From positions 393,556-457,555 of the forward strand of contig RDEW01000034.1 in the NCBI GenBank assembly GCA_011109175.1: a stretch of DNA of 64,000 bases. The letters run 5' to 3'. The position numbers and the translations under genes are program-made. A model generated the notes under the pieces. It was not told where the DNA came from, searched no databases, and saw nothing but the letters and a program-made list of their open reading frames with translations. Source of the DNA: Dicyema japonicum (Eukaryota > Dicyemida > Rhombozoa > Dicyemidae). This document shows, in pieces, positions 23,766 through 36,011 of the stretch; position 1 is the first letter of the stretch; every line of letters starts with the position of its first letter.

Positions 23766-24334
23766 CCACTTTTTGATTTTATTTGCAGAGAGATCACTTT
23801 CTCAGCCATCCTCTTTTTTACATAGATTGCTTTTTTCTTTCCACTACGTGATGCTTTGCAGAATTATCTCGTCATACTAAAATTCCCACCTAACAAAATA
23901 GAGTCTCCGTGACAAATTCTTTACATCTACGTTTGGTAAAACCAGATAGATACAAGGTAATGGTGTCAGGGGTCTGAAGAACAAGCCCGCGTTAACAAAC
24001 CATAACAATAATTGTTCTGAAATTGCACTTTCCTAAGAGTCATATCAGCTATCGCTCCCCTTAGGCAGAACACACACTTTATTTAAGCAAAGAACAGTTA
24101 TCATAGCTAATCGATGATGGAGAATCAATAAATGCTCTTCACTTTTTCTTGGTGGAAGCCCTTCATAGACGATCCGGTTCCGCAGTGAAATGTTTACTAA
24201 TGACGGCATCACTCGACAAACCAGACCACATTGAAGCGTGGAACATTCAACCGAAGGTACAGCATCGAGATCGAACTAGCCGACCTTAAGGCTTCTTCCC
24301 GGCAACCTTCACGGTGCCACCCGATAAAATCACT

Positions 24335-24430
24335 TAATAAAATTAACAAAAATGGACTGTTTGATGAATGAGTTGATATCAGAAAAGCAATTGATTATGT
24401 GGATCATAATATTCTAAGGGAGGTAAAGAA
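24335..24430 (+). mobile_element. RT motif A scrap
   Basis: The plus strand encodes DIRKAIDYVDHNILREV, matching RT motif A (D-x-x-KAFD-x-VDH-x-x-L) of LINE reverse transcriptases. Nothing else of the domain is recognisable around it. Confidence 0.45.
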
Positions 24431-26469
24431 TTCATAATTAGATTGCTATTATAAGATCTTTTATTTAACGTTGGAAGACAAACTTAACTTAAATAAAAAA
24501 AGTTACATTAGTTTTTTAAAAGTTATTCGGCTGAGAGCAGTCTTTCACTAATGGTTTTTGAGTTCTTTTTAAAAATACCCAAAATTTCAATCTAAATGAA
24601 ATCAATCGATATCATCATTTTCGACTAATTTTCTTTTTTTATACGATCTGAGGCATGATGTGCAAAGTGGGGAGGACGATCGAGCAACTCTGTACAGATA
24701 TGATCGCAAATAGCGTGGTACAATACACGCCCAGTTAACACGATCCACAAGATTAATCTCTTAGACCGTTTTTGGTGTTACGTTCCTGTTAACAATCGGA
24801 TTCATACTAATGGGACTGGAAGTAAATAACATAAGACAAAGATGAATTTAGATAACCATTCAATGCACGGAACTAATGTTTACCAAGAACCACTCACCTA
24901 TAGTATACTTAAAAATTATTAACTTGAAGATCTCTTCAAAAAAGTAGTAGTGAATTATTCTAACAAAATAAAGACATGCTCTTTCGTTAAACAAAACAGT
25001 TCAAAATATCAATTATGTTTTCTGAATTTCTTCCTAGATTCATGGATTCAATTTCTTTTCTCCACGCCTTAATGTCATCTTGAATATGTGTACGGATTAT
25101 CCAGAATTCATACTTTTTTGATTACGATATCCACAGTGGACAATATATCCTCGTTTTTCTCCTGATATCTTTGATTTCCTTTCTGTTCTGTAAGTTCTGT
25201 TATTTGTTCAAGCTGATTCTTAGGGTGTGCGATCACTTAGTTCTTCTACTTTCTTATTATTAGGCCCTTCAGAAAAGATCGTATTATTTATTTATTAATC
25301 CCAGGCTAGCAATCTTTGGTAAATAAAGCAAAAATAGTTACAACTAATTAATCTAAAAAGGAACCCAAGAGAGGACGTCTGCTTGTGTTTCACAAATCCA
25401 TTTTCCACTAGTCCATTACAGACTTCCGCTTCAGAAGAGAGGAGGAAAAGTAAGACGCCCTCTCATTTTTGTCGTACGTCCTACCGTTATGAACATCACT
25501 TCATTCTTGAACGAAAGGTAAGCTTTTGGAACACTTCCATAAGAAATTCAAAGAAACATGACCTTAATTGGCTTGTACGAGGTTCTCATTATGATAGTTT
25601 ATGTTGAGTTAGGAGATTCATAATTCTGTACTATGAAACTTTAACTGTTTCCATGAGTACATTACGAGGTTTATTCCGAAGACTGAAAAAGGTAAGGATC
25701 TGATCTTTTAAAGGTAGGCCCTTAAATATGAGAAAACCTGAAAAGAAAAAATGTAAAATTATTCAAATGACTAGCAACTCGAAGATTGTGACATTACCTC
25801 TAACCACGTGTCACTATTGAAGCCAGAGTTTGACCGCCTACTGTTTCATTACAACTATTAGCTAAAAAAAGCAATTGCAACATACACAAATGACATTATC
25901 TAGACAGGAACAGACTATTATCATTTTAAAATATTGTGAAATTTTAAATAAAAATTAAATCCTGGTTCTACTTTGAGACTGTGGAGTCTATTATAAAAAA
26001 GATCATATTTCACATATGATTCGTTCACTGAAATTAGGAACACTTCAATGATGAGTAGGGCGATTTTTGTCAATAAATTCAAAAATTTTAATGATTTATA
26101 TTTTTTGAAAAAAACGTTTGTTTGATTGACGAAACTGATATCCTGGGACAGAAGTATGTAAATACAGTTATTGGTTTAATTTCTGATCACGAGAATATAT
26201 TTTTAATATCTTGTCGTTAATTGTCTTCTGCGGATAACTCGTCGTTTGTCTGTCAGATAATTGACGATGTGCTAAGGGATTTTGCGATAGATCGGTATCG
26301 GATGTATATACATGTGGTAGTTGTCGCACAAGTATTGAAGGTTATATACACGAATTTGCATCATCAACATTTGTTTTTCATCTTCTTTATAAAATGAGAA
26401 GATATTTTAAGGATATGGATTTTTTAATTTCATAGATAAGGACAAACAGACATAAAACTTAATTCAATT
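24431..26469. other. No gene recognised; LINE-like linker and a shared repeat
   Basis: At 25405-25460 CATTACAGACTTCCGCTTCA and AGAAGAGAGGAGGAAAAGT match the reverse complement of 4590-4645 (CATTACAGGCTTCCGCTTCA and AGAAGAGAGGTGGAGAAGT), so this is another dispersed repeat. The minus strand at 25030-25240 encodes a charged, coiled-coil-like stretch (TEQKGNQRYQEKNEDILS) with stops, perhaps a LINE linker. Confidence 0.3.
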
Positions 26470-26590
26470 ATTTTTATTAATAAGACAAAAATCACCAGGT
26501 GAACTAATTAAAAGGAAAACGCCATCAGGTGATCCCGACTAAAACTTAATCCTATTAGCTACGCAGCACCGCATAGCGCCACGTGGAATA
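26470..26590 (+). repeat. Dispersed short repeat, copy 3
   Basis: CATCAGGTGATCCCGACTA is followed at the far end by GCATAGCGCCACGTGGAATA. The first block also occurs near 7635 and 36325, and the second matches GGCGCCACGTGGCAAAA at 7908. Confidence 0.4.
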
Positions 26591-26699
26591 TAAATAAATT
26601 ATAAAAGTATTCATTAGTTAAATTTATAGTATAGTTTAATATTTTATGAGAATTCGAATATAAAAATCGATTAATCATTTTTCGCTAAAAAATAGTCCC

Positions 26700-27370
26700 C
26701 AATAGCGGCAATTCCTTCTCTTCAAACTTCCAATGGGGGTGTACGAGAAGATTATCGTCTAATATCGCAGGAATATAATAATTTATTCCGATTTTGTTCC
26801 ATCCTGCTTTTGATAGACAGGATATCTCATAGGGAAGTTTTTTAATGCGGATTTTTCCAAGCAATAATCATTTAAGTTCGAATAATCTGCCGATACTTTG
26901 TAGAACGTTAATTATTTTGTTGTTATATAAAAGTAAATATTGCAAATTAGTCATTTTTCCAACAGAATTGGGGACACACTGAATGCAATTGTTGCTTTAA
27001 TCAACAAATCGAACTCCCAATTGGGTAAGTGGTTGAGAAAAGTCAGTTAACTCGTTATTTGCTAAATGAACCGACGTCAGGTTTTTCAGAAGCACAAAGG
27101 TATTGAAGATTTTTGTGATTTGATTGCTGCTTAGATCAGCCGTTCCAGTGACCTCAAAAGGCCAGTCGTGTTTCGAAATCCTTTAAGTCATTGAAGTTCA
27201 AAGTAAGCTCTTTTAGTCAATGAAACTCGTGAATATTCGGATCCTATATCACTGCCTTCAAATTCATGCATGCTTGGTAAGTTGGGAGTAAATGCAGAAC
27301 CTGAGCAGCAAAATCAAGCAGTTCTCTTCCAGTAATAAATAATGAGCGTTTCTGAGAATTGTAGCGTCAA
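26700..27370 (-). pseudogene. Leucine-rich-repeat protein pseudogene
   Basis: The minus strand carries successive LRR units: LKELTLNFNDLKDF, then ADLSSNQITKIFNTF, then LTSVHLANNELTDFSQPL. Next is a unit where LDLSNN is replaced by D-stop-SNN, then CVPNSVGKMTNLQYLLLYNN, and further on ALKNFPMRYPV. The repeats follow the 23-residue LxxLxLxxNxLxxLP spacing of SHOC2/Ras-suppressor-type proteins. At least three in-frame stops are not removed by short introns, so I call it a pseudogene. It lies about 300 bp upstream of Bub3 in the opposite orientation. Confidence 0.6.
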
Positions 27371-27663
27371 GTCTGATGCACTATTAGGCCAAACTATAAA
27401 TATTATCAAGAATGACAACAATTAATATTTGTAATATACTGTGAACAAAAGACAAAGCATGCAATTTCATATGTAATGCTTTCATAATCATATGGCCACA
27501 AAAAATGATTTCACTATGTCAGACTTATATATATATATATTAATCGATAGCATTAAGTTTTCATGAAAAATATTTTATTTTAATATAATTTATTTTATTT
27601 TAAAATAATGTGTATAAATTAAATTTTTTAAATAAATATTTATTTTCTAGTTCTAGTAAATTA

Positions 27664-28747
27664 ATGAACAGACACGCAAAAGCCGGTTGTAAAGAGATTT
27701 CGAATCCACCAGACAAAATTACTCGACTCCAATTCAACCCTCAATATTCAAACATTCTAATGGTCTCCTCTTGGGACTCGTCTCTGCGGCTGTACGACGT
27801 TAACGCAAACAAAGAAACTTTCAAGCGTGACTTCCCTGTTCCTATACTGGACTGCTGCTACCAGGTAACTGCATATAGATTTTTCAGGACGGAAACACTG
27901 CTTGGGTATCCTGTCTTGATGGATCCGTCAGAAAAGTCGACCTTTATGAAAATTCAGGTATTTCTGACTAACATAGTCAAGAAATAATGTTTGAACAACT
28001 TCACTCTAAACCTGCCAGTCAGATCTGCTTTTCCGACGATTCCGGGGTAGTCATTTCCGCCAGTTGGGATCGATCCATGAAAATTTGGGATCCCAGGCTG
28101 GATGCTCCCATTCACGAGCTGTTACTTCCTGGAAAAGTATATTTTTTTCTTAACTAGGCATATTCGATGAGGACCAGCCAAAACAGACTGCTGGTTGCTT
28201 GTTCGGACCGTCACGTGGTTTTGTATGACGTTAGGAATCCATCTGTCCCTATTTTTAACAAGCAGTCCTCAGCTAACTCCAGTTCTCGTTGCGTAGGACT
28301 GTCTGTTGTGAACGCTGACGTTTATGCATTGGGGACAATCGAAGGGAGGATTCAGGTGGAGTTCCTCGACCGACCTGATGAATCAACACCCTCTCACTAT
28401 TCGTTCAGATGTCATAGAATAATTCAGGAGGACACCGAACTGATATACCCAGTCAACACGATAGTATTTCACCCTCAACACAACTACTTATTAGTTTCCG
28501 CTGGATCTGATGGAGTGGCCACCCTTTGGGACGTTAAACACAGAAGGAAGTTGCATGAATTAGGCAGGTTGATAAATTATCGTATTGTAGATTTCCTGTC
28601 GGGATATCCAGTCTGTCTTTTAGTGGAGACTCCAGTTTACTTGCTGTTGGATGTTGCTACCAGTATGAGTTTGGGAATATTCAGAATCCTCCACCAACTC
28701 ATATTTATGTGTGCAATTTTGTAGTTAAAAAATTAAAATTTAATTAG
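27664..28747 (+). CDS. BUB3: Mitotic checkpoint WD40 protein Bub3
   Basis: Five exons are joined by four introns: 27865-27887 (23 bp), 27958-27981 (24), 28137-28157 (21) and 28568-28590 (23). The spliced frame is 330 aa, close to the usual 328 for human BUB3. Diagnostic stretches are LMVSSWDSSLRLYDVNA near residue 35, GVVISASWDRSMKIWDPR for the next blade, EGRIQVEFLD, YPVNTIVFHPQHN and SAGSDGVATLWDV. After the last intron, RFPVGISSLSFSGDSSLLAV closes the propeller. The SSWDxSLRLYD, EGRVxVEYLD and YPVNxIxFH motifs separate Bub3 from its relative Rae1. Bub3 recruits Bub1/BubR1 to kinetochores. I chose the ATG at 27664 because it gives the family length; an upstream in-frame ATG (27610) would add a low-complexity leader, and TTTTCTAG just before 27664 could be a splice-acceptor-like site. 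Without splicing the gene appears as three short ORFs. Confidence 0.93.
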
Positions 28748-28849
28748 TTTTTGTATTATTTACTTTTTTCACGGTTTAGCTAAATTGTTTGTTTATTTTG
28801 TAACATTGCTTTTATTACTTGGTTTAATTAAATTGTAGTTAGGGAGGAG

Positions 28850-28970
28850 CATCAGGCCAAACTGAGGCCTCTATTAGAGCGTACTGGGGTCACATGAACA
28901 GTTAATTTGGTGTTACTGTGGCTTCAGATTTTATTATTTTCATTTCATTGGTATTTAAGTTCTGTGCAGA
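28850..28970 (+). mobile_element. LINE family C-like 3' end
   Basis: GAGCGTACTGGGGTCACATG followed by a GTTAATTTGGTGTTACTGTG block parallels GAGCGCATCGGGATCACGTA and GTTAGTTTTGGTTTTACCGT at 34765. It lies about 100 bp beyond the Bub3 stop codon. Confidence 0.4.
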
Positions 28971-29009
28971 AGCCTCCCCAACTAATATTGCCCCATTTAA
29001 CTTAATAAG

Positions 29010-29310
29010 GGCAAAGTTCTTGACTAATCATCGAGACACGTTCTGAGTAGGAAAATCCTTGATACAAATATTCCATCCCGTTTGAAAATATGGTTACTCA
29101 CTGTCTTCCTTCCGTTCTTTTACTATATCAACCTCTTTATCGATAGCTTCGTCATATCTCTGGGCAAGCTTACCAACGAATAAGAATAAGCTTCTTAGCC
29201 GACGATATCATATTTTCCTAACGCCATCGAGACATAACCTTTGCTTCCTTAGTCCTGCAAAAAAATATTGACAAAATTTCTTATTGGATAGAACAAATCT
29301 CTTATTCCCT
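29010..29310 (+). mobile_element. Jockey-like RT fragment
   Basis: The frame reads KILDTNIPSRLKIWL, corresponding to NKILDTKIPHRIKSW at 4890, and is followed by a worn stretch with SXPTISYF. This is the segment between RT motifs A and B. Heavily decayed. Confidence 0.4.
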
Positions 29311-29499
29311 TCTAGCAAAAAGTCATAAATAACGCTTTTCATCACCAAGGTTATGTTCGTTTTAATGGGACCTTTAAGAGTTAATGAAGTGGTTTTAGTA
29401 CTCTACGTGAAAATTTTCACAAACAATGAGGAATTTTTCATCTCAAGATGATGCTCTCTGTTCGACTTCGAGACGTATCTCTATGGCACAAAATGTCTA

Positions 29500-29960
29500 C
29501 TTAGATTAATGATCGATGAAAACCTTTGTCCTTCTTATTTTGTGAGCATGAACGAGAAGACAGAATTGGGATACATCGAAAGCCAGAAGTTCTGAACAAA
29601 GGAGGTACCTGATGAACGTAGGACCTGGTTCGAATCTCGTCCAGCTCAAAATTGAATAAATTTAGATTTCTTGGGATTTCCTGTTTGTGTAGAAATAAGA
29701 AAAAAAAATAACCAGCGCTCATGGGATCTCCTGTTTGTGTAGAAATCCGATTCCCTAGAGACTCAAAAATTCCAGTGTTGCAGACGTAAGGAACTGGACA
29801 TTTTAACAGTGAACAAACAAAAAATTCTCGTGTTGATGTATGTACTAGTAGTTTGAATTATCGGACTACAGATCAATTGTAATATAAGTCATTACATTTC
29901 AGTTTATTTTTTTCAAATAAAATATCTTTCATTGAAAAAAATTCACACACCGGCCGCCAA
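29500..29960 (-). mobile_element. LINE family A 3' end fragment
   Basis: CCGATTCCCTAGAGACTCAA AAATTCCAG-type blocks at 29745-29780 match CCGATTCCCTAGAATACCCA (35570) and CCGCTTCCCTAGAAGATTAA (59666), all minus-strand family A 3' regions (encoding GxxGFxxxG-type sequence before the stop). The adjoining region holds a GTTCGAATCTCGT B-box-like motif at 29626. Confidence 0.4.
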
Positions 29961-30214
29961 GAGACAGAAGACACGTGCGAAGGTGAATGATAACGAAACC
30001 AACGCCGCTCACGAGGAACTCCAAGCCTTGACGAGGTTGCACTTCCAATCTTTTGGAGATCACCTCTGGTAACAGTCCGGTCCCTGAAGTCTTAAACACG
30101 ATTGGGACGATTCGGAAACGATTTATATTTTATCTGAAACATAAAAAATAGTACCACATCATGCTCAAGCTGCCAAGAAACAGTAGGCGTCATTCGCTAA
30201 CCCATCAGGTGTTA

Positions 30215-30692
30215 GGGGGATCTAGGTTAATTTCGTAATTACTTATTTCGATGGATAAAAGCTCTTCTATTACTTCGACTTCACGAACTCGTCTACTTTC
30301 AAGCTTTTCATTCAGCTTTTTCCAATTCGGTTATGTTTTTTCGACATTTGTCGTGAATTTGGGAATTGGCCAATTTTGATTTGTACAAATCGACTTGTTG
30401 GAGTAATCAAAGACTAACCTTACACATATGCAAGTGCATTTTGTGTATGTTAAGAAGTTGGTCCTCCATAAGAAAGATATTGTCTTGTAAGACTTTCACC
30501 TCCAACACAAATAACTGAGTTTTTTTTCTAAATCAGAATGTTCTGGGTTTTCATTTTCAAATAAATTTTTGAACAAACAACTTAATTTGTCCATATAAAT
30601 CAGAGTATTCTGTTACATTTTCTGAAATTTTGTCTTTTATGGAGATTTGTGTATTTCCTCCTATTGTTTGTGGAGCCATTTTCAACTACGTC
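30215..30692 (-). pseudogene. Degenerate coiled-coil protein gene
   Basis: From an ATG at 30680 the minus strand reads MAPQTIGGNTQISIKDKISE, then NVTEYSDLY. After frame slips it reads LFKNLFENENPEHSDLEKK, then QLFVLEVKVLQDNIFLMEDQ, VDLYKSKLANSQIHDKCRKN, ITELEKAE and KLNEKLESRRVREVEVIEEL. Heptad-like leucines throughout suggest a coiled coil. Three frame breaks exist, one at an eight-A run, so assembly errors could contribute. No family recognised. Confidence 0.35.
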
Positions 30693-31344
30693 ACCATGAA
30701 ATAAATAGAATGACTAAGGGCTGCAACATGTTGCCACTAAATTTTGCATATTTGTCAAGCATTCAGTTAACGAATTCATTAATGTTTGTAAGCATAAGTG
30801 TTATAATCAAAATAATTTTTTAAATTAAATTTATTAAAAACAGAATTTAAATTAAAATTTCAAAAAATAATTAAAATATGTTCTATTGCGGAAAATTTAA
30901 TATCCACTTCACTCGGATCTTCCTTAAAAATTTCTTCAAGGTCGAGTCGTGAGTAAATACAGATTATCATTAATTTGGTTATAACTAAGGCAACAAGAAA
31001 ATTGCAATTTTTATTTTAAAAATTGCAAATAAAAATTTTTTTTAATTGTAAATAATTGCAGTGTAGAAAAATTAACGAAATTATTTATTGTAATACGAAA
31101 TTAAATATTCCTAAACATTTTCAGGTTTAATGTTTCGATCTTTAGTAATAATTTTCGTAAAAAGGGAACAAAATCCGAGGGGATCTCCCTTTCAACTGAG
31201 GCTGAGCTACCGCGACAATTTCGAAGGTATGAGTAAATTTCTGGCGAAAGATTTTTATTTGAGTAATCAAGAATACTTAGTATCCCAGATTTTTTAAGCT
31301 TTTTTGATATATAAATTTTATATTGCTACTAAAATAGCCTCCAG

Positions 31345-32735
31345 ACATTCTATTCCACTCGTCACAAAATTTTTACAACTTCCTCAAGTAGGCCTCGGTA
31401 TGCGCTTGGGATGCGATGCCGCTGTCCATTCAGTGAGGACATTATAAACCGCAGTATAGAAGATGCCCGGGGACATGTTCTGGTCAAACTGGACATCAAG
31501 AACGCATTCAATAGTTTAAGGAGGACAATATCCTGGAGGTGTGTTAAGAGATGCCCTAATATTTTCGAATTTGTGAATCAGTCATACAGCCTATCTTCAA
31601 CCTTACTTTTCGGGGACTACCTAATCCATTCGTATTCTGGATTGCAACAGGGAGATCCCCTTGGATTCTTATTGTTTTGTCTTGCAAAAGAGAAAATCAC
31701 CAAACTTCCGTGCTCGCCCTCAACCTATGGTATCTGGATGATGCGGTCCTCGGAGGACCCCGGATACTGTTTTTCGGAATTTGGAAGTGATATTTTCAGC
31801 ACTGTTGAAAGCAGGACTGGAATTAAATTACACGAAATGCGAAATCTACAATTGTGGACTTTCAGAAGAGAAGTATTCAAAAGCTTTGTCATGTTTCGGA
31901 AATTTACTCCCTGGAAGTATTTCTACACCCGATGAAGAACTTATATTCCTCGGATCCCCAATCACCATAAATGCAATGGGAAGAGCTATACGTGAAAAAC
32001 GACTGTTACTCGGAGAAACTCTTGACCGCTTGTGTCTACTTGACATGCATACAGCATTATTCCTCCTGAAAACAGTTCAACGTACAGAGGTTTGCACAAG
32101 TCCTGAGGACTGCTCCCTATTTCACCCTGTATGACCAACTCGCACAGATTAACGAGATTTTCCGTACTACAGCAGAATGTATCTTTCAACGTCCGGTTCG
32201 AGGATTACTCATGGAAGCAAGCCACGCTGCCAGTGAGACTCGGAGGACTTGGAATTCAAACCTCTGTGGACCTTTCTCTCCCTTCATAACTATCATCGCT
32301 AGTGGCCTGTAACTCATGTCATAAAGATTCTACACTCTTACTGAATTCTCTATTGACAAGGACGCCGGCCATGCTTGTGAGGTCTGGAGCTGAACTTATC
32401 AGCTTTCTCTACCTTCCTCGTACTCTCGGCGGGCTTGAACGATGCTATATGTTGGAATTCTTCCAAAGATTTGCTTGTCATCTAGCCAACATCGCCGTGC
32501 CTGATTGTTTTCGGGGGCGTCTTCCGAGAACGGTGCCTGGCTCAACGTCATTCCCAATGGAGTTCTGGGTACTTCCTGGATGATGAATGCATCCGTATTG
32601 GGATCTCATTGCGACTGGGATTAAAAGTCTGTGTTCCACATCCGTGCCTATGAGGGACAAGATCGACTGTTTTGGCCTCCACCCTCTCTTATGCAAAAAG
32701 AGTGCAGGCAGATTTTCCAGACACATGTTAACATA
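31345..32735 (+). mobile_element. LINE family A copy with RT and start of C-terminal region
   Basis: In order on the plus strand: FLQLPQVGLGMRLGCDAAVH, the RT opening; VLVKLDIKNAFNSLRR, motif A with its first aspartate; SGLQQGDPLGFLLF, motif B; WYLDDAVLGG, motif C with both aspartates at about 31725. Then GLELNYTKCEIYNC, LGSPITINAMGRAIREKR and LPRTLGGLERCYMLEFF follow. Finally IRIGISLRLGLKVCVPHPCL leads into the zinc-like region, where the copy breaks off at about 32735. At least four frame changes make it inactive. The section 32180-32735 is very similar to the reverse complement of 60000-60550. Family A resembles LINE-type sequences of cnidarians and molluscs that end in a DGKRPDG...WDVT module. 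Confidence 0.75.
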
Positions 32736-33146
32736 TTATATGCGGCCATAATTGTAACTTAATCATGAAAAATATGTAGTACCGATCTTTAGCATATATT
32801 AGTTATTCTGAAGACTTGTCAAAATTAATGTGTCAATTTAATTTAGTTATGTGTTGAAAATTTATAACTGGAGACTTTCGTGATTCTAACAAATTTGATT
32901 CGTTATATTTTCTTCTAGGTATTTAAAATATATTTTGTTAGACGAAAATGTAAAGAATATGAATTTATTTCTCGATAATTTATTATTTTTTTGAAACATA
33001 TTGCAAATCTACACTCGATCGCGAAGTTATACTAATTCCCTTTATTAAAATATAGAAAATATAGCTAAATGCTCTAACTCTAAACATTTAATATGGGTGT
33101 ATGATCTAATAAATTTTATATTGTAATTTTGTTGTTATTTAAAAGG
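32736..33146. other. AT-rich spacer, no gene recognised
   Basis: Very AT-rich; no frame or repeat that I can assign. Confidence 0.35.
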
Positions 33147-33149
33147 TAC

Positions 33150-33350
33150 ATGGATTATCCTTACCTTGATAATTTTATAAATTATACCATTTTAAGATAT
33201 ATCTGCCAGATATTAAGTGATCCTAATGATATTTTGCCTATATTTTTGAATTCTGATTTTAGCGATTTGAATCCACGCGATCCTATACTAGATAAAATTG
33301 TACAGTTTATAAAAAATAATCTTTCTGAAATCGACGATTTATTACGATAA
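33150..33350 (+). CDS. Small acidic ORF of unknown function
   Basis: A single ORF from the ATG at 33150 reads MDYPYLDNFINYTILRYICQ and ends NLSEIDDLLR, 66 aa. It has alternating hydrophobic and acidic residues (DPNDILPIF, DLNPRDPILDKIV) as in a small helical protein or the last exon of a larger one. The region is AT-rich, as are the other host exons, but I see no upstream exon with a short intron and no family match. It may be a chance ORF. Confidence 0.3.
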   Translation: MDYPYLDNFINYTILRYICQILSDPNDILPIFLNSDFSDLNPRDPILDKIVQFIKNNLSEIDDLLR

Positions 33351-33639
33351 GTAGTTATTTCTTATTTTCTATCTTAAGATCGATGAAGTCAACGATAAAT
33401 TTATTGAATGCAACCACAGATGAACGAATTTGGCTTTGGGCTGTGTGGGAATGCGCTAATCTAGCAGAGATTTATCGTTATTTTTTTATTTTTTAAAATA
33501 GCATGTTAATATGTGGACATTTTCATTTCTCATAACATTATTATGAAAATTGAGAATATCTGTTTACTATCCAATATGAAAGAGATCCATTATTATGCTA
33601 AAATTTTTTGAATAAATTACAATAACAACAACAACAACG

Positions 33640-34320
33640 ATTTATTGACAAAAGAGTTAAGGAGATTTCTGAGGGTATTACATCTGAGTTTCTATTATAA
33701 GGCTTGGACTCCACACCTGGACCCTTCCTCCTTTTTTTTATTATTAATCTTTTTCGGAACGTTTCTCCCAGCTTTTTAATCTTTATTCTCCCAGCTTTAT
33801 GTATGTGTCCTGGACCTTTGATCTCCTCCTGAAACCATTGATCCGATCCTCCACAATCTTGATAATCGGTTCCAGGAGCTTGTTTTCGTCCTCGTTTAGA
33901 CAGTCTTTCAGTTTCTTGTTTAAGGAGAACTTAATATCAGCTCATCTAGTTTTCTCTAGGAGGATAAGATCTTGTCCTCTTCGAGAGAAGAACCACCCCT
34001 CGCACCCATAAAGTAGGCTAGGGAGAATAAATCCCTTGAGGATAAACAATTATGTATCACAGCTAACGTGTAACTTTCGTGTACATAGGAGCGACTGAAA
34101 GGCTATCTTTCTTCTCCCCTTTATGTCGTCCATGTAATCTCCTGCGTGTCCATAGTCGACCCCAGTTAGCGCAGACTGAGTGAATTGTTTACTCCCAGTG
34201 TGTATTCTTGTTTCAGGTACTTTTTCAAACTCTTATTCGGAGTGCGCAAGATTTTTCAGCAGAGAGCTTTAGCCCTCTCAAGTTGCACCAATGCTCAATC
34301 TGGTCGACATACAAATTACA
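33640..34320 (-). mobile_element. LINE family H fragment
   Basis: On the minus strand: YVDQIEHWCNLRGLKLSAEK followed by SCALRIRV (the WC-x-RGL-LN-EKS segment after RT motif C). Then FSGFILPSLFYGCEGWFFS and KFSLNKKLKDCLNEDENKLL appear in several frames. A CAA microsatellite at 33629-33641 on the plus strand may be its 3' tail. Frames change at least four times. The family differs from A-D. Confidence 0.5.
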
Positions 34321-34439
34321 ATATTGTTATTTATAATTTAGAGTTATATTAATCATCAGTAAAGTTAATAAATATTTAATGATCCCTTTAGTAATAATAA
34401 TACTTTAATAAAAATAATACTAATATTAAAATTTTTATC

Positions 34440-34850
34440 TGGAATATGGAAGACAGGTACACCCACCCAGTCTTGATGACCATTTACAAACAATACATCG
34501 AACCATGCTTCTCGTACGCGTGTGCTTCGTGGGGACCTTCATTATCATGGACGAACACTAAGAAAATGAGGACGTTCAAAAGAAGGCTTTCAGAATGACC
34601 GAGCGGTGGTCTTGTGGAGACACAGAACCGGACCGACTACTCTGGAGGCCCTCATTAAACAAAACTCCGCATTCGAAGGTGGCCCTGCAAATACAGTCAG
34701 CCACCCTGTAAGAGCTTGTGTGAGTACGAGGAGGAGCACCTGGAAAGAATGAGGATTTTGGCGGAGCGCATCGGGATCACGTAATAGTTAGTTTTGGTTT
34801 TACCGTAATTTTGGGTGTTAAATAAATAAAATAAATAAAAATAAATAAAT
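34440..34850 (+). mobile_element. LINE family C 3' copy
   Basis: Frames give NMEDRYTHPVLMTIYKQYIE, then PCFSYACASWGPSLS, then EEHLERMRILAERIGIT and a stop. A GTTTTGGTTTTACCGTAATT block and a TAAATAAATAAAATAAATAA tail follow. The same order is seen at 20230-20690. The C-terminal GIT-stop is shared with families D and G. Confidence 0.65.
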
Positions 34851-35459
34851 TAAATATTTGAATTTTGTGTACCTGCATGTTTGTTTCTAATAGCACGATT
34901 TTTTCCTTACTGGTCTTCATACATGGATCATCTATCTTCCTTCTGATTCCGTTCTAAAACATTCTTATGTTTATTAGGAACCACTTTGAATTTTTGACAA
35001 ATTGCAAAACGCCTGGAGATCTCGAGATTTCAGAGACTGAGCCATCTTATTCAAGAGAGAAAACAACACACGATGGGAGATCCACTAAACCATCAGAATC
35101 CTTCAAAACTTGAATTTACATCAATCTGTTAAAAAGATTGGACAATCATCTTCTCTTCTATGCCATCTTGCTTTCTTGGAAACCAGAAGACTTGCTCACC
35201 TCTGACAGAAAAGATATTGCTCAACTTTCCGTATTTGTACGAGGGATAACTGAAACATTCCAAATTTTTGAAGAATTTGTCAGTCATTCTAATGATGAGT
35301 ACAGTGACAGAAATCGATAACTTAGCATCTAAATGACCTAAAATTTGAAACTGCAGGGAAGTAATCAATTTGTACATCAAATGTAAGCCCCAATCACTGC
35401 TTTTAGAAAGAAATTAGATTTGTGGGAATTACAGTTAAAAAAGGGAATATGATATGAGC

Positions 35460-36011
35460 AATTGGTCATATAGCGGCTGCCTTGATTGCGTGACTATTCC
35501 TTCTCAGGATGGCTAGCGAGATTCGCTTAAATAACCAGTAGCGCTCACGGCTCTCATGATCGTGTAGAATCCGATTCCCTAGAATACCCAAGAATTCTAG
35601 GGCGACTATGTGTCAACGCGATTGCAACGAATCAAAAATCTTTGGGTAGGACTTGTAGTTTGCCAGTTTAAACCTCTCGGCCCTCTCAGCAGCAGAACAG
35701 GTTTCATGGCATTCTGGAGTCAGTTACAAGAGGCAAGCGTGTCGGTGCAGAATTCAAGAGGGAAGATTGGCATCCCATCTGGTCGCTTTCCGTCACACCT
35801 GCAAAAGCTGACAGGTTCGAGCATGAGCAATATCTTTCTGTCAGAGGTGAGCAAGTCTTCTGGGGTGTCCGCGGCGTCCAAAGCTCATCTAACGACTTCG
35901 TACAAGGCTATGTGTCGTCCATCTGGATCTATGGAATATGGAGGAAAACATTCAGTTCTTAAAGTTGTGAGAATCCCTCCAAGGAATAGATTGGGGAGAA
36001 AGAATTATTAA
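35460..36011 (-). mobile_element. LINE family A 3' region
   Basis: Read on the minus strand, the sequence contains the family A C-terminal blocks: RALDAADTPEDLLTSDR-like sequence, then GKRPDGMPIFPLEF, ACTDTLASCN and LLRGPRGLNWQTTSPTQRF. It ends in CAGCCGCTATATGACC, the same end as the copy at 59573. Lesions include missing bases in the RPDG region. Confidence 0.5.
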
